In this document: positions 53,891 through 63,991 of the stretch, piece after piece
How the letters are laid out: every line of letters begins with the position of its first letter
How positions within the stretch are numbered: the first letter of the stretch is position 1
Assembly: GCA_027533395.1 (NCBI GenBank)
Contig: JAPZUF010000016.1
Span: 1-64,000 of the forward strand
DNA from: Cyclobacteriaceae bacterium
Lineage (GTDB): Bacteria > Bacteroidota > Bacteroidia > Cytophagales > Cyclobacteriaceae
DNA: 64,000 bases
Direction: 5' to 3'
The notes under the pieces: generated by a model
Seen by the model: only the letters and a program-made list of their open reading frames with translations
Databases searched by the model: none
What the model was told of the DNA's origin: nothing
Made by a program: the position numbers and the translations under genes

Positions 53891-56800
53891 TCAACTTCTT
53901 GCTCTTCTTTTTTTATACTTTCTTCTGTTTTCAAAAGATTTAACAAATTTGCTTAATAAATCGAAGTATAAAGTTATGTAAAGTATAATCGTCATCGACC
54001 AGATGACAGCCAGATTAAAGGAAAAGGTATCATAGTATTTTCCTAAAAAATGTTTAGTGGGTTGATAAAAATTTGCTGAGAAGTCGAAAATATGTGATTG
54101 CCGGTGTTCATCATCATAAATAGGATAGATTTTTTGAATTAACCTACCCTTATACTCTACTATTCTTTCAGGTGAATTTAAATTTTTAACAGCATCCATC
54201 ACCATTTGATTCTGGTATTGCAACATTGATTTTTGGTATTGTGCTAACCTTTCAGGTGTGTTTGTTAAATCTGCAACAAGTTGATCTTTTTTCTCTTGTG
54301 CGTTTTCTTTTTTTAATCCGTAATAATGTTTTAAGGTTGCTAAAAATTTAGAGGTAGCAACATAAGTTGCAGAATCAAATTTCTTTACATAAAGTTTATC
54401 GGTGTAAGTAAATTTATCTTGACCAATTTTGTTTAACTCACTTTTTATCTCAGTGCGAATTAAATCAAGCGCTGACACAACTTCATTGTGTTTTTCGTTT
54501 TTCCAATGGAATTGGTTGTTGTTCAAGAAGGAAAGCTTCGATTCTAACTCTGGTATAAAATAAACCTTTTTGTAGTCTGAAATGGCAATGGTTTTATCTA
54601 ATTCATAAAATTGCTTTTCAAAAGGATTGTCTTTGAATTGAGTTACCATCATGGCTTCGAATGCCCAACGCGATGCCATTACATTGCCCATAAAAGGAAC
54701 ACCAACCGGCTTTCCAACGGTAGGATTGAACTTGTCAAAATTAATAACAACACCACTCAACAACAATTGTGGAATTACTAACAAAGGAATAATGATATAA
54801 ATGGTTACGGCAGAATTAAACGATGCTGAAATGTTTAAACCTAACATATTGGCAAAACAGGAAATTGAAAAAAGTACAAGCCAATATCTCATTTCAGTTA
54901 ATGGAATCTCCAAAATCAAATTGCCCAATAGCAAAAACAAAAAAGTTTGGATGGCAGAAAAAACAAACATCACAGTTATTTTCGATACGAGGTAACTGCT
55001 TTTACTTAAATGCAAAAAACGCTCGCGTTTTAAAATTTTCCTATCGCGAAAAATTTCTTCCGCACTCATAGTTAATCCGAAAAACAAAGCTACCACCACA
55101 CTCATGAAAAAATAAACCGGGATGTTCTGATTATTAAAGAAAGTGTAAGTAGAATAATCTCCTTGAAGAATATTATAATATTTCACCATGAAACTGATGA
55201 AAATGGCAAGGATGGGAGAAGCTAATAAGTTAACAAACAAATATTGTTTATTAGCTAACTTAGCCAACACATCTCGCTTTACAAATACTTTAAATTGATT
55301 GAACCAGTTAGGGATTTTCTGTACAACTGTTAATTCATCTTGTGCATGTTCAACTTTTGGAATTTTTATTTTCTGCTTAAAATATTGGTACCATTGCCCA
55401 GGAGAAACTTTACGGGTATTGGTTAAGCGTCCATATTCATTGACCACTTTTGTTTCAATGATAGAAAATATTTGTTCCGGATTTATGTTGCCACATTCCG
55501 GACAAGAACCTTGGTCGCGACTGGTAGCATTCACCATTTCTCTAAAATATAGTACAGCTGAAACAGGATTTCCATAATAAATCTGGAAGCCGCCCACATC
55601 TAAAATCAACAACGAATCAAAAAGTTTGAAGATATCAGAAGATGGTTGGTGAATGACAACAAATATCATTTTTCCTCTTAAAGAAAGTTCTTTAAGCAAA
55701 TCCATGATGTTTTCAGAATCCCTTGACGACAAACCCGAGGTAGGTTCATCTACATATAAAAGAGTAGGTTCTCGTAATAATTCTAAACCAATGTTCACTC
55801 TTTTTCTTTGTCCACCACTAATGGTTTTATCCATGGCAGAACCTACTTTCAAATGTTTGATTTCATGCAATCCTAATTGACTGACGATTTGATCAACCAG
55901 TTGATTAATTTCTTCATCGGTTTTATTTCCGAAGCAAAGCTTGGCAGCAAAGAATAAATTTTCGAAAACTGATAGCTCTTCAATTAGTAAATCATCTTGC
56001 GGAACATAACCAATTACACCTCTTACTTTTTCGGGATGTTCATGTATGTTAATCCCATTTACAAGCACGGTTCCACTTGAAGGCTTTTCTACACCGTTTA
56101 AAACATTTAAAAGCGTTGATTTTCCCGATCCACTCGCCCCCATGATACCAATTAGCTTTCCACCTTTTTCTGCAAGGTTTAAATTTTGCAAAGCAGCACG
56201 ACCGCTTTTAAAATGATAAAATAAATGATCAGCTGTAAATGTGATACTGGATTTTATTTTTCCGCTTCTGAAGCGACCTACAATATCGCTGTAGTATATG
56301 GTTTCAACTTTATCACCGCGAATAGTACTGCCTGCTGGTAATACTTCTATTTTTCTACTTCTTAATAGTATCGAGTTGAGGTATAAAACTGATATCCCCA
56401 AGTATTTTATAAAATAAGTTTCAGCTTCAGGCAAATACAAAATGGCAATCAATCCATTTAGGTTTTTTTCAATGATGCGAGGCCCGGGATATTCAACTTC
56501 ATCATAACCTTCATCTACAATTAAAACATATTTAGAAGCTAACTCATCAATATCTTGTCCAATTACGAAATCTTGCAAAGCCTTTACACTTTGCTGTGGT
56601 ATTTTTAAAGCCTGACCAATGTAGAATATGAGGTTTGTTTGTCTTTCCGATAAATGAAAATCTGCAAATACGAGTTCAATGATTTTTTGAATTAAAACCA
56701 ACTTTTGTTGTACCGTTAAGGCTTGGTTAACCTTTTTGGCGATTTCCATAATTTTGGCCCAATCACCAACAAACTGTTGCGTTTCTGCATCCAATAACTC

Positions 56801-56992
56801 TAACTCTTGGCTAGAGCGAAGTTCATTTGTAGCACAATAGTTATCGAATAAATCTAGGTAATACTTAACTGCGTCACGATTAAGGTGTAGTCCTAAAAAC
56901 TCTTTTACGTCTTCACGCTCTTCATCAGTTATGCGTTCGCGGGCAACGATGGCAAAAAGTTGTATTACTGCCTTGAGTAATTCCTCGCTCAT
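53891..56992 (-). CDS. ABC transporter, ATPase-permease fusion (ABCG-type), 1033 aa
   Basis: N-terminal helical TerB-like region (about 1-130), ATPase with Walker A IMGASGSGKSTLL (about 285), signature ISGGQRKRVNIGLELL, Walker B LLYVDEPTSGLSS. Then an ABC-2-type membrane region with helices at about 570-790, a long helical extracytoplasmic stretch (about 800-960) and a last helix near residue 1000. Architecture resembles ABCG half-transporters. Substrate unknown. The TerB-like domain at the front is unusual. Confidence 0.85.
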   Translation of the reverse strand: MSEELLKAVIQLFAIVARERITDEEREDVKEFLGLHLNRDAVKYYLDLFDNYCATNELRSSQELELLDAETQQFVGDWAKIMEIAKKVNQALTVQQKLVLIQKIIELVFADFHLSERQTNLIFYIGQALKIPQQSVKALQDFVIGQDIDELASKYVLIVDEGYDEVEYPGPRIIEKNLNGLIAILYLPEAETYFIKYLGISVLYLNSILLRSRKIEVLPAGSTIRGDKVETIYYSDIVGRFRSGKIKSSITFTADHLFYHFKSGRAALQNLNLAEKGGKLIGIMGASGSGKSTLLNVLNGVEKPSSGTVLVNGINIHEHPEKVRGVIGYVPQDDLLIEELSVFENLFFAAKLCFGNKTDEEINQLVDQIVSQLGLHEIKHLKVGSAMDKTISGGQRKRVNIGLELLREPTLLYVDEPTSGLSSRDSENIMDLLKELSLRGKMIFVVIHQPSSDIFKLFDSLLILDVGGFQIYYGNPVSAVLYFREMVNATSRDQGSCPECGNINPEQIFSIIETKVVNEYGRLTNTRKVSPGQWYQYFKQKIKIPKVEHAQDELTVVQKIPNWFNQFKVFVKRDVLAKLANKQYLFVNLLASPILAIFISFMVKYYNILQGDYSTYTFFNNQNIPVYFFMSVVVALFFGLTMSAEEIFRDRKILKRERFLHLSKSSYLVSKITVMFVFSAIQTFLFLLLGNLILEIPLTEMRYWLVLFSISCFANMLGLNISASFNSAVTIYIIIPLLVIPQLLLSGVVINFDKFNPTVGKPVGVPFMGNVMASRWAFEAMMVTQFKDNPFEKQFYELDKTIAISDYKKVYFIPELESKLSFLNNNQFHWKNEKHNEVVSALDLIRTEIKSELNKIGQDKFTYTDKLYVKKFDSATYVATSKFLATLKHYYGLKKENAQEKKDQLVADLTNTPERLAQYQKSMLQYQNQMVMDAVKNLNSPERIVEYKGRLIQKIYPIYDDEHRQSHIFDFSANFYQPTKHFLGKYYDTFSFNLAVIWSMTIILYITLYFDLLSKFVKSFENRRKYKKRRARS

Positions 56993-57139
56993 TTTAAACG
57001 GCCGGGGTTAAAAATGCCTAAAATAGAAAAATATGAACAAAAGCAACTTTATTTTATCAAAAAAAATCTATTCAAAAACCGTAAAACCTTGTAATTTTCT
57101 GAAACAAAACACAACTAACTTCTACATAAAATAAAATCT

Positions 57140-57892
57140 ATGAAACACAAATTATTGATGATTGCGGCAGGTTTACTGGTTAGCGCTGCGGCTATGGCCC
57201 AAACAGCTGACGAAATTCTTGCCAAATACTTCGAAAACACTGGTGGTTTAGCTAAGTGGAAAGCTTTAAAAGGTATGAAGGTATCCGCCAAAGTAAACCA
57301 AGGTGGAATGGAAATACCATTAGAAATTGTTACGTTGAACGATGGGAAACAAATGACAGCCATCAGTTTTCAAGGTAAAGTAATTAAACAAAATGTTTTT
57401 GATGGAAAAGATTTATGGTCGCACAACTTTATGACCATGAAGGCAGAAAAAAGTGATGCGGAAACAACAGAAAATTTTAAAAGAGAAGCAGTAGATTTTC
57501 CAGATCCTTTTATTGATTACAAAGAAAGAGGATACAAAGTAGAATTGTTAGGAAAAGAAACAGTTGAAGGAACAGAAACTTTTAAAATTAAACTTACCAA
57601 AAAACCGATGAAAGTTGATGGTGTTGAAACAGAGAATATAGTATTCTACTATTTCGATGCTACTGACTTTGTTCCAATTATTACAGAAACTGAAATTAAG
57701 TCTGGTCCTGGCAAAGGACAAATCGCTCAAACAAAGTTCAGCGATTACCAGGAAACTTCTAACGGTTTAATTATGGCTTTTACTATTGCACAGGGAGCTA
57801 AAGGCGGCCCTAGCCAACCAGCAACTGTAACTTCAATACAAATTGATCCAACAGTTGATGCAAAAGAATTTGCATTTCCTGAAGGTCAATAA
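57140..57892 (+). CDS. LolA-like outer-membrane lipoprotein-sorting family protein, 250 aa
   Basis: Signal peptide MKHKLLMIAAGLLVSAAAMA (cut after about 20). The mature part has the LolA-like pattern: ILAKYFENTGGLAKWKALKG, then FDGKDLWSHNFMTMKAEKS and FYYFDATDFVPIITETEIKS. Periplasmic lipid- or lipoprotein-carrier fold. It precedes a large sortilin-like protein with a terminator between. Role in lipoprotein sorting here is inferred only from fold. Confidence 0.75.
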   Translation: MKHKLLMIAAGLLVSAAAMAQTADEILAKYFENTGGLAKWKALKGMKVSAKVNQGGMEIPLEIVTLNDGKQMTAISFQGKVIKQNVFDGKDLWSHNFMTMKAEKSDAETTENFKREAVDFPDPFIDYKERGYKVELLGKETVEGTETFKIKLTKKPMKVDGVETENIVFYYFDATDFVPIITETEIKSGPGKGQIAQTKFSDYQETSNGLIMAFTIAQGAKGGPSQPATVTSIQIDPTVDAKEFAFPEGQ

Positions 57893-57908
57893 GCTTCTTT
57901 AAAATTGA

Positions 57909-57937
57909 ATGCAGGCCTTAAAGCCTGCATTTTTTTT
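57909..57937 (+). terminator. Terminator after the LolA-like gene
   Basis: ATGCAGGC pairs with GCCTGCAT around CTTAAA, followed by a run of eight T. It ends the LolA-like transcript and overlaps the weak upstream start of the next reading frame, supporting the later start at 57963. Confidence 0.85.
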
Positions 57938-57962
57938 ATCCATTAACCCTTCCCATTTTATT

Positions 57963-60900
57963 ATGAATAAAACTAAACTGCTAATGGCTGCGTCCTTTGC
58001 ATTTGCTTCTTGGCAAGCAATAGCACAAGATGCAACTACAAAAGGAAAAGAATTATTTGGCGATATGCGTGCTCGCCATATCGGCCCTGCTCTAATGAGC
58101 GGACGTGTCTCAGATATTGAATTACATCCAAAAAATGATCGTGTTGTCTATATTGGTGCAGCCGGTGGTGGTGTTTGGAAAAGCACAAATGGTGGCGCTA
58201 CTTTCAATCCTATATTCGATGAATATTGTCAATCCATTGGCGCTGTAGAAGTTGATCCATCTAACCCAGATCAAGTTGTTTGGGTAGGTACCGGAGAGCC
58301 ATGGACCAGAAACAGTGTAACAATAGGAGACGGTATTTATAAAACCAACGATGGCGGATCTACGTGGCAAAAAATGGGATTAGAAAAGTCCGAAAGAATT
58401 GCAGGTATTCAAGTAAATCCTCAAAACCCAAATGAAGTTTATGTTGCTGTACTAGGTGCGCTATGGAGCGATAGCGAAGATAGAGGTTTGTATAAAACTT
58501 CAGACGGAGGCAAAACATGGAACAAAATATTATACATTGACAAAACAACAGGTTGTAGCGACCTTATTATTGATCCTAGCAATCCGAATGTTATTTATGC
58601 AGCTTTCTGGGAGTTTCGTAGAACAGCTTGGAGTTTTAACTCAGGAGGTAATCAAAGCGCTTTATACAAGTCCGTTGATGGTGGCAAAACTTGGAATAAA
58701 ATTCACAAAGGTTTTCCTTCAGGTAAGTTAGGGCGTATTGCTGTAGCATTGGCTCCTTCAAATAATAACATTCTATATGCTGTAATTGAATCCGAGCAAG
58801 ATAAAGACAAAGGATTATATAGAAGCGATGATGGCGGTGCTAACTGGAAATTCACCAATGGAGATTTCGGATTAGTTGTTCGTCCCTTCTATTTTTCTCG
58901 CATCACAGTCGATCCTAAAAATCCTGACATAGTAGTAAAGGCTGGATTGTTTGGTTCAATTTCAAGAGATGGTGGAAAAACTTTCAAGAACTTAGGACCT
59001 ATGCACGCAGACATACACGATATTGTTTTTGATAACAATAACTCTGACCGTATGTATGTTGCAACAGATGGTGGTGTTTATAGAAGTTGGGATGGTGGAA
59101 CTACCATGGAGATTGTAGAGAATCTTCCGCTTTCACAATTTTATCAAATCAGTGTAGATAATGAAGAGCCGTACAATGTGTATGGCGGTTTGCAAGACAA
59201 TGGTTCATGGTTTGGTCCTTCTAGCTCTCCCGGTGGAGTTGAAGCTAGAGATTGGCATGTTGTAGGTGTGGGCGATGGTTACCGTGTGTTGCGCCATCCA
59301 ACAAAAAAATTAATCTATTCTGAAATGCAAGGTGCTGAAAATGTTTGGAGATACGACCCAGTTAAGAATGAGGCAAAAACCATTCAACCTTTAGCAACCA
59401 AAGGAGATCCTAAGTTACGTTTCAATTGGAACTCTCCAATGGCCATTAGTGCAAGCAAGCCAGATCGTTTTTATATGGGCAGTCAGTTTGTGCATCGCTC
59501 AGAAGATATGGGGGATACTTGGGTTAAAATTTCTCCGGACTTAACAACTAACGATCCGTTAAAAACGGAACAAGGTAAATCAGGTGGTTTATCTCGCGAT
59601 AACTCTGGTGCAGAAAATCATTGTACCATCTTCACAATTGCTGAATCTCCTCTGGATGAAAATGTAGTATGGGCCGGTACAGATGATGGCAACGTGCAAG
59701 TAACAAAAGATGGTGGTAAAACATGGACCAACGTTGTAGCAAATATTCCTAGTCTTCCGAAGAATACTGCTTGCTGGCACATTGAAGCATCAGTTTTTGG
59801 TAAAGGAACTGCTTATGCGGTGTTTACAGGTTATCAACATGGCGATCAAAAACCTTATGCTTATAAAACAACTGACTTTGGTGCCACCTGGAAATCTGTT
59901 ATCAGCAATGATGTAACAGGTTTTGTAAGAAACATTCAGGAAGATTATGTTAACGAAAATTTACTTTTCTTAGGAACTGAATTCGGTTTATATATTTCTT
60001 TAGATGCAGGAACTTCATGGGTGAAGTTTACCAACAACATGCCTTCAGTTGCTGTGCACTTTATCGATCTGCAAAAGAAGACAAATGATTTAGTAATGGG
60101 AACCCACGGTCGTGGTGTTATTATTATTGATGACATTAGTCCTCTTAGACAATTATCAGCAGAAACTTTGGCTAAAGATTTTCACCTCTTCCCCATTAAG
60201 CCGGCTACGATGGATGAATCAAATGGCTTTGGAGGAACTGCAAGCGAAACTCAATTTATCGGAGCGAATGCATCTACCAATGCTAAAATCATTTACTACT
60301 TAAAGAAAAGACATACTTTAGGTAAAATGACTGCTGAAATTCAAGATTTGAATGGAAACAAAATCACCGATTTGGATGCAGGTAAATCAAAAGGTATTAA
60401 TGTAATTGAGTGGGGTTTCACCACGAAGCCTCCTAAAATTGCAACTGGAAAAACTTTTGCTTTCGGTGGATTTACTTCACCTCGAGTTCCTGCCGGAACC
60501 TATAAAGTTGTCATAACAAAAGGAAAAGAAGTTTATACCAGCGACTTGGTTGTTCAGTATGATGCTAAATCAAATATTTCACTTGCAGATAAGAAAGCCA
60601 ATGAAGATGTAACGAAAAAACTTTTCGACATGACACAAGAATTGGCTTACCTTGTTTACGAAGTTGACGAAACCATTAAAGCTGCAGAAGCTGCAAAAGC
60701 CAAATCTACTTCTGCATCTAAAACTGTTACTCCATTTATCAACGAATTAAATAAGCTAAAAGAAACATTAGTTGTTACGACTGGTGACAATTATGTTGGC
60801 GCAGGTGAACCACAATTGCGCGAAGATTTAGCGGAACTTTACAGCAAAGTAGCATCTACATTCTACAAACCATCAGCCGCTGAAATGGATAACCTTTCAG

Positions 60901-61049
60901 CCTTGTCTGATAGAATGCAAAATGCAAAAGCTACTTTAAAGAAGACCAAAGAGAAACACAATAAAAAATTAAACGAAGTATTGGCTAACAATAAGCTCGA
61001 GCCCATCATCTTAAAACCATTTGATGAGTTCTTGAAATCTGCCCAATAA
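57963..61049 (+). CDS. Large sortilin/VPS10-like BNR-repeat exported protein, 1028 aa
   Basis: Start at 57963 gives a signal peptide (MNKTKLLMAASFAFASWQAI). Residues about 40-700 hold many BNR/Asp-box repeats (DGGSTWQKMG, DGGKTWNKI, DDGGANWKF, DGGKTFKNL) and Y-W-x-x-F-like blades, as in glycosidase-like beta-propellers. C-terminal part (about 740-1028) is a beta region plus helical ends. Such exported WD/BNR proteins are frequent in Bacteroidota; a hydrolase role is often annotated but not shown. Confidence 0.8.
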   Translation: MNKTKLLMAASFAFASWQAIAQDATTKGKELFGDMRARHIGPALMSGRVSDIELHPKNDRVVYIGAAGGGVWKSTNGGATFNPIFDEYCQSIGAVEVDPSNPDQVVWVGTGEPWTRNSVTIGDGIYKTNDGGSTWQKMGLEKSERIAGIQVNPQNPNEVYVAVLGALWSDSEDRGLYKTSDGGKTWNKILYIDKTTGCSDLIIDPSNPNVIYAAFWEFRRTAWSFNSGGNQSALYKSVDGGKTWNKIHKGFPSGKLGRIAVALAPSNNNILYAVIESEQDKDKGLYRSDDGGANWKFTNGDFGLVVRPFYFSRITVDPKNPDIVVKAGLFGSISRDGGKTFKNLGPMHADIHDIVFDNNNSDRMYVATDGGVYRSWDGGTTMEIVENLPLSQFYQISVDNEEPYNVYGGLQDNGSWFGPSSSPGGVEARDWHVVGVGDGYRVLRHPTKKLIYSEMQGAENVWRYDPVKNEAKTIQPLATKGDPKLRFNWNSPMAISASKPDRFYMGSQFVHRSEDMGDTWVKISPDLTTNDPLKTEQGKSGGLSRDNSGAENHCTIFTIAESPLDENVVWAGTDDGNVQVTKDGGKTWTNVVANIPSLPKNTACWHIEASVFGKGTAYAVFTGYQHGDQKPYAYKTTDFGATWKSVISNDVTGFVRNIQEDYVNENLLFLGTEFGLYISLDAGTSWVKFTNNMPSVAVHFIDLQKKTNDLVMGTHGRGVIIIDDISPLRQLSAETLAKDFHLFPIKPATMDESNGFGGTASETQFIGANASTNAKIIYYLKKRHTLGKMTAEIQDLNGNKITDLDAGKSKGINVIEWGFTTKPPKIATGKTFAFGGFTSPRVPAGTYKVVITKGKEVYTSDLVVQYDAKSNISLADKKANEDVTKKLFDMTQELAYLVYEVDETIKAAEAAKAKSTSASKTVTPFINELNKLKETLVVTTGDNYVGAGEPQLREDLAELYSKVASTFYKPSAAEMDNLSALSDRMQNAKATLKKTKEKHNKKLNEVLANNKLEPIILKPFDEFLKSAQ

Positions 61050-61077
61050 CTTTCGATTAATTGAAATTAATGAGAAT

Positions 61078-61112
61078 GAAAAGACTGCTCAACATTGAGC
61101 GGTCTTTTTTGT
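61078..61112 (+). terminator. Terminator after the BNR-repeat gene
   Basis: AGACTGCTCA pairs with TGAGCGGTCT around ACAT (one G-T), followed by six T and a further T-rich stretch. It ends the large BNR-repeat transcript. Confidence 0.8.
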
Positions 61113-61124
61113 TTTTATTCTACT

Positions 61125-61613
61125 ATGAAACCTGTTAAAAGCAAAGCAGTAGTTGAGGAAGTTTTCAATGGAATGTTTGGGCTGGTGCTCGATTCTAAAA
61201 TTCTTGAAAAAACTTCTAAGAGAGTCATCTTAAAACTGAATAAAGAAATTCATTTACATGTAGCAATTCAAAAAAGAAAAGATGCTAATCCATTCATTTA
61301 CCTCAATAAAAGACTCATCAAGGATTTGAATCTAAAAGCTGGCTCAATTGTAACTATTACTATCGAAGAAGATGGAAGTCAATACGAATTTGAAGAATCT
61401 AAAGAATTTAATGAAGTACTAAAAGGAGATGCTGAGGCAAATAATAAATTTAAGAGCCTTACTGATGGTAATAAAAGAAGTTTAGTATTTCTTGTAAACA
61501 AAATAAAAAGTACAGATAAAAGAATTGAACAGGCCTTACATATTTGTCATTGTTTACGTGCAGGTATTACAAGTGCACAGCAAATTGTAAAAACAAAAAA
61601 GCAGATTTTTTAG
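61125..61613 (+). CDS. YdeI/OmdA-associated DUF1905-like protein, 162 aa
   Basis: Start at the ATG at 61125, the first after the upstream terminator. N-terminal beta domain of DUF1905 type (VILKLNKEIHLHVAIQKR, LKAGSIVTITIEED), then the YdeI/OmdA-like C-terminal helices (FNEVLKGDAEANNKFKSL, SLVFLVNKIKSTDKRIEQAL). Related proteins protect from bacteriocins or modify the cell surface; the function here is not known. Its end lies in a terminator hairpin. Confidence 0.75.
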   Translation: MKPVKSKAVVEEVFNGMFGLVLDSKILEKTSKRVILKLNKEIHLHVAIQKRKDANPFIYLNKRLIKDLNLKAGSIVTITIEEDGSQYEFEESKEFNEVLKGDAEANNKFKSLTDGNKRSLVFLVNKIKSTDKRIEQALHICHCLRAGITSAQQIVKTKKQIF

Positions 61614-61626
61614 AATCTGCCTTTTT
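61601..61626 (+). terminator. Terminator overlapping the end of the YdeI-like gene
   Basis: GCAGATT and AATCTGC make a 7-bp stem around TTTTTAG-like loop bases, followed by CTTTTTG. It overlaps the stop codon and may also end the convergent processing-protease gene. Confidence 0.7.
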
Positions 61627-61647
61627 GTAAATCTTGTTTGGTGTAAT

Positions 61648-63687
61648 CTAACCAACTCTTGAATTAATCATTTCAGATAAGATCAATATACTCTCATAGA
61701 GATAAGCATCATCAACTTTAGTAACCTTAGTAGCTGGAGTAACACCTTCTTTATTACCTAAACTAGTTGAAAGTGAAGCATTATTTTTGGCTCTTTCTGC
61801 CTCTTCTTGTAATCTCTTTCGTGTTGCTTCATTTAAAGAAACTTTCGAATCATTGAATGCCCTCTTAGATTCTTCTACTTCTAAAGTTAACTTCTTTAGC
61901 AATGGATCAGTTTTCATTCTATCCAAATGGTTTTTATTAAGAGTAGCGATTAACTGCTTATTAACAGCACCTGTTCTCTCATATAAAGTACCTTTAATTT
62001 GATCCCAAGGCAGCGCACTTGGGTTAGCACTTTCTCCAAATAAATTTGCATCGAAGGCTGATGGATAAACTATATCAGGTGTAACACCTCTGTGTTGAGT
62101 GCTGTTGCCAGTTACGCGATAGAATTTTTGAAATGTCAATTTTAGACTTCCATATTCTTCGCCTACTGCTGGGCGAATAAATCTTTTCAATTCTTGCACA
62201 TTTTGAACTGTTCCTTTTCCATAAGTAGTTTCCCCAACTACAATACCTCGATTGTAATCCTGAATGGCGCCAGCAAAAATTTCTGAAGCTGAAGCACTAA
62301 AACGATTTGTCATCACTAATAACGGACCATTATATGAAACAGTAGGGTTATCGTCTTCTCCTACCTCCACTCTACCTGCTGAGTTTCTCACTTGAACTAC
62401 AGGACCTTTCTTGATAAATAATCCTGTTAACTCAATTGCTTCTAAAAGTGAACCTCCACCATTATTACGCAAATCAATGATTACACCATCAACTTTTTCA
62501 GCTTCCAATTCTTTTAATAACTTTTCAACATCGCGGGTCGTGCTGGTATAATTGGCCTCGCCACGTTGCATAGCATCCCAATCAATGTAAAAACTCGGAA
62601 TAGAAATTACACCCATGCGTAAAGCTTTACCATCTTTCGTCATTGGTACGATTTCTTTTTTCGCTTGTTGGTCTTCTAACTTTATTTTTTCTCTGACTAA
62701 AGTTGTTTCCATGGGTAAGCTATTCAGTCCTAACTCACCAGATAAATAACTGATGCGGACTGTTGTTCCTTTCGGTCCTTTAATGAGTTTTACAACATCA
62801 TCTAATCTCCAACCGATTACATCAACCATAACACCATCTACACCCTGAGCAACACCTACAATTCTATCGTTAACTTTTAAAACTCCCATCTTTTCCGCAG
62901 GACCACCAGGAATTATTTCTGCAATCTTTGTGTAGTCATTATCTAATTGTAAACGTGCTCCTATACCCTCCAAAGAAAGCGTCATCTGTTCATTGAATCT
63001 TTGAGCAGTTTTAGGAGATAGATAAGAAGTATGTGGATCGTATGCTTCAGTGATTGTATTCATGTAGGCTTCGAAAACATCATCGCTCCTGAATTGAAGC
63101 ATCGATTTTTTCATTCGCTCGTAGCGTTCTGTCAAAATCTTGGTGATGTCTTCTTGCTTCTTTCCACTAAGTTTTAAACTTAATGCTTGATTCTTTATGT
63201 TTCTCCTCCAAACATCATTTAACTCAGCTTGATTTTTACACCAAGGCATTTTATCACGGTTGGTTTCAAAATCTTCTTCTACTGAAAAATCAAAATTTTG
63301 TTTTACCAAATCATTCAAAATGAAATTGATTTGGTAATTGAATCTGTTTCTGAAAACCTGATAAATTTCATAAGCAGGACTAACATCACCTGCAGTTGAT
63401 AAATCATCAAGTTGATTAGCGTATTTTTGAAATTGATCAATATCGCTTTTCAGAAAAAAGTATTTTCCACCATCTAAGTTTAAACAATATTGATTAAGAA
63501 TAACGGCTGAAAGAGAATCGTTGAATTTTATTTTACTGTAGTGATTGAAATTTAAAATACCAACAATGGTTTGAATCTCTTTACTATAAACAGGTTTAGG
63601 TTTAAAAACTGTAGTATCTGTTTGTTGAGCAAAAAGAGGTCGAACAATTAGAAAGAAAATAAAAAAGAAAAAATACTTATACTTCAT
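61648..63687 (-). CDS. Carboxy-terminal processing protease (S41 family), 679 aa
   Basis: Start at the ATG at 63687 gives a signal peptide (MKYKYFFFFIFFLIVRPLFA). A helical N-terminal region (about 30-215) is followed by a PDZ domain (about 225-320, GIGARLQLDNDYTKIAEIIP) and the S41 peptidase with DGVIIDLRNNGGGSLLEAIE, catalytic Ser in NRFSASASEIFAGAIQD and Lys in GETTYGKGTVQN. C-terminal helical part with DMxK-like tail. A periplasmic Prc/Tsp type enzyme that trims proteins from their C-terminus. Its start overlaps the preceding gene end by 11 bases. Confidence 0.92.
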   Translation of the reverse strand: MKYKYFFFFIFFLIVRPLFAQQTDTTVFKPKPVYSKEIQTIVGILNFNHYSKIKFNDSLSAVILNQYCLNLDGGKYFFLKSDIDQFQKYANQLDDLSTAGDVSPAYEIYQVFRNRFNYQINFILNDLVKQNFDFSVEEDFETNRDKMPWCKNQAELNDVWRRNIKNQALSLKLSGKKQEDITKILTERYERMKKSMLQFRSDDVFEAYMNTITEAYDPHTSYLSPKTAQRFNEQMTLSLEGIGARLQLDNDYTKIAEIIPGGPAEKMGVLKVNDRIVGVAQGVDGVMVDVIGWRLDDVVKLIKGPKGTTVRISYLSGELGLNSLPMETTLVREKIKLEDQQAKKEIVPMTKDGKALRMGVISIPSFYIDWDAMQRGEANYTSTTRDVEKLLKELEAEKVDGVIIDLRNNGGGSLLEAIELTGLFIKKGPVVQVRNSAGRVEVGEDDNPTVSYNGPLLVMTNRFSASASEIFAGAIQDYNRGIVVGETTYGKGTVQNVQELKRFIRPAVGEEYGSLKLTFQKFYRVTGNSTQHRGVTPDIVYPSAFDANLFGESANPSALPWDQIKGTLYERTGAVNKQLIATLNKNHLDRMKTDPLLKKLTLEVEESKRAFNDSKVSLNEATRKRLQEEAERAKNNASLSTSLGNKEGVTPATKVTKVDDAYLYESILILSEMINSRVG

Positions 63688-63991
63688 AACGCTTATCGGA
63701 TTTATCAAAATCAAATTCAGTTAAAAACTTCTGTGCTTCCTCTAAATTTTGAAACTCATATTGTTTCTTTCCTTTAACGGTAGAATGAATTTCCAGTTTA
63801 ACCAAATCGATGTCTTTATTAACCTTAAATTTATATTTTAAGTTCTTGTAATCGGCTTCTGTTTGTTTGTTAGACAAATTAAAAGCAGTGGCGCGTGTCA
63901 TTTTGCAATAGGTACACTCGTAATATTTTACTAACTCACCCGGTTCAGTGGCAGATGCTTGCTTAGTAATTTCTTCTTTCTGCACTTTCAT
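63677..63991 (-). CDS. Small hypothetical protein with CxxC, 104 aa
   Basis: A complete ORF with ATG at 63991. N-terminal charged part, then ECTYCKMTRATAFN containing a CxxC, and a beta/helix-like C-terminal half (KLEIHSTVKGKKQYEFQNLE, then a helix). Overlaps the protease start by 11 bases, so it is translationally coupled to it. No family recognised. Confidence 0.6.
   Translation of the reverse strand: MKVQKEEITKQASATEPGELVKYYECTYCKMTRATAFNLSNKQTEADYKNLKYKFKVNKDIDLVKLEIHSTVKGKKQYEFQNLEEAQKFLTEFDFDKSDKRYEV

Noticed and set aside
57909-57962. Upstream start of the BNR-repeat protein at 57909
   Set aside because: The first 18 codons lie inside the terminator of the previous gene, and the ATG at 57963 begins a proper signal peptide.
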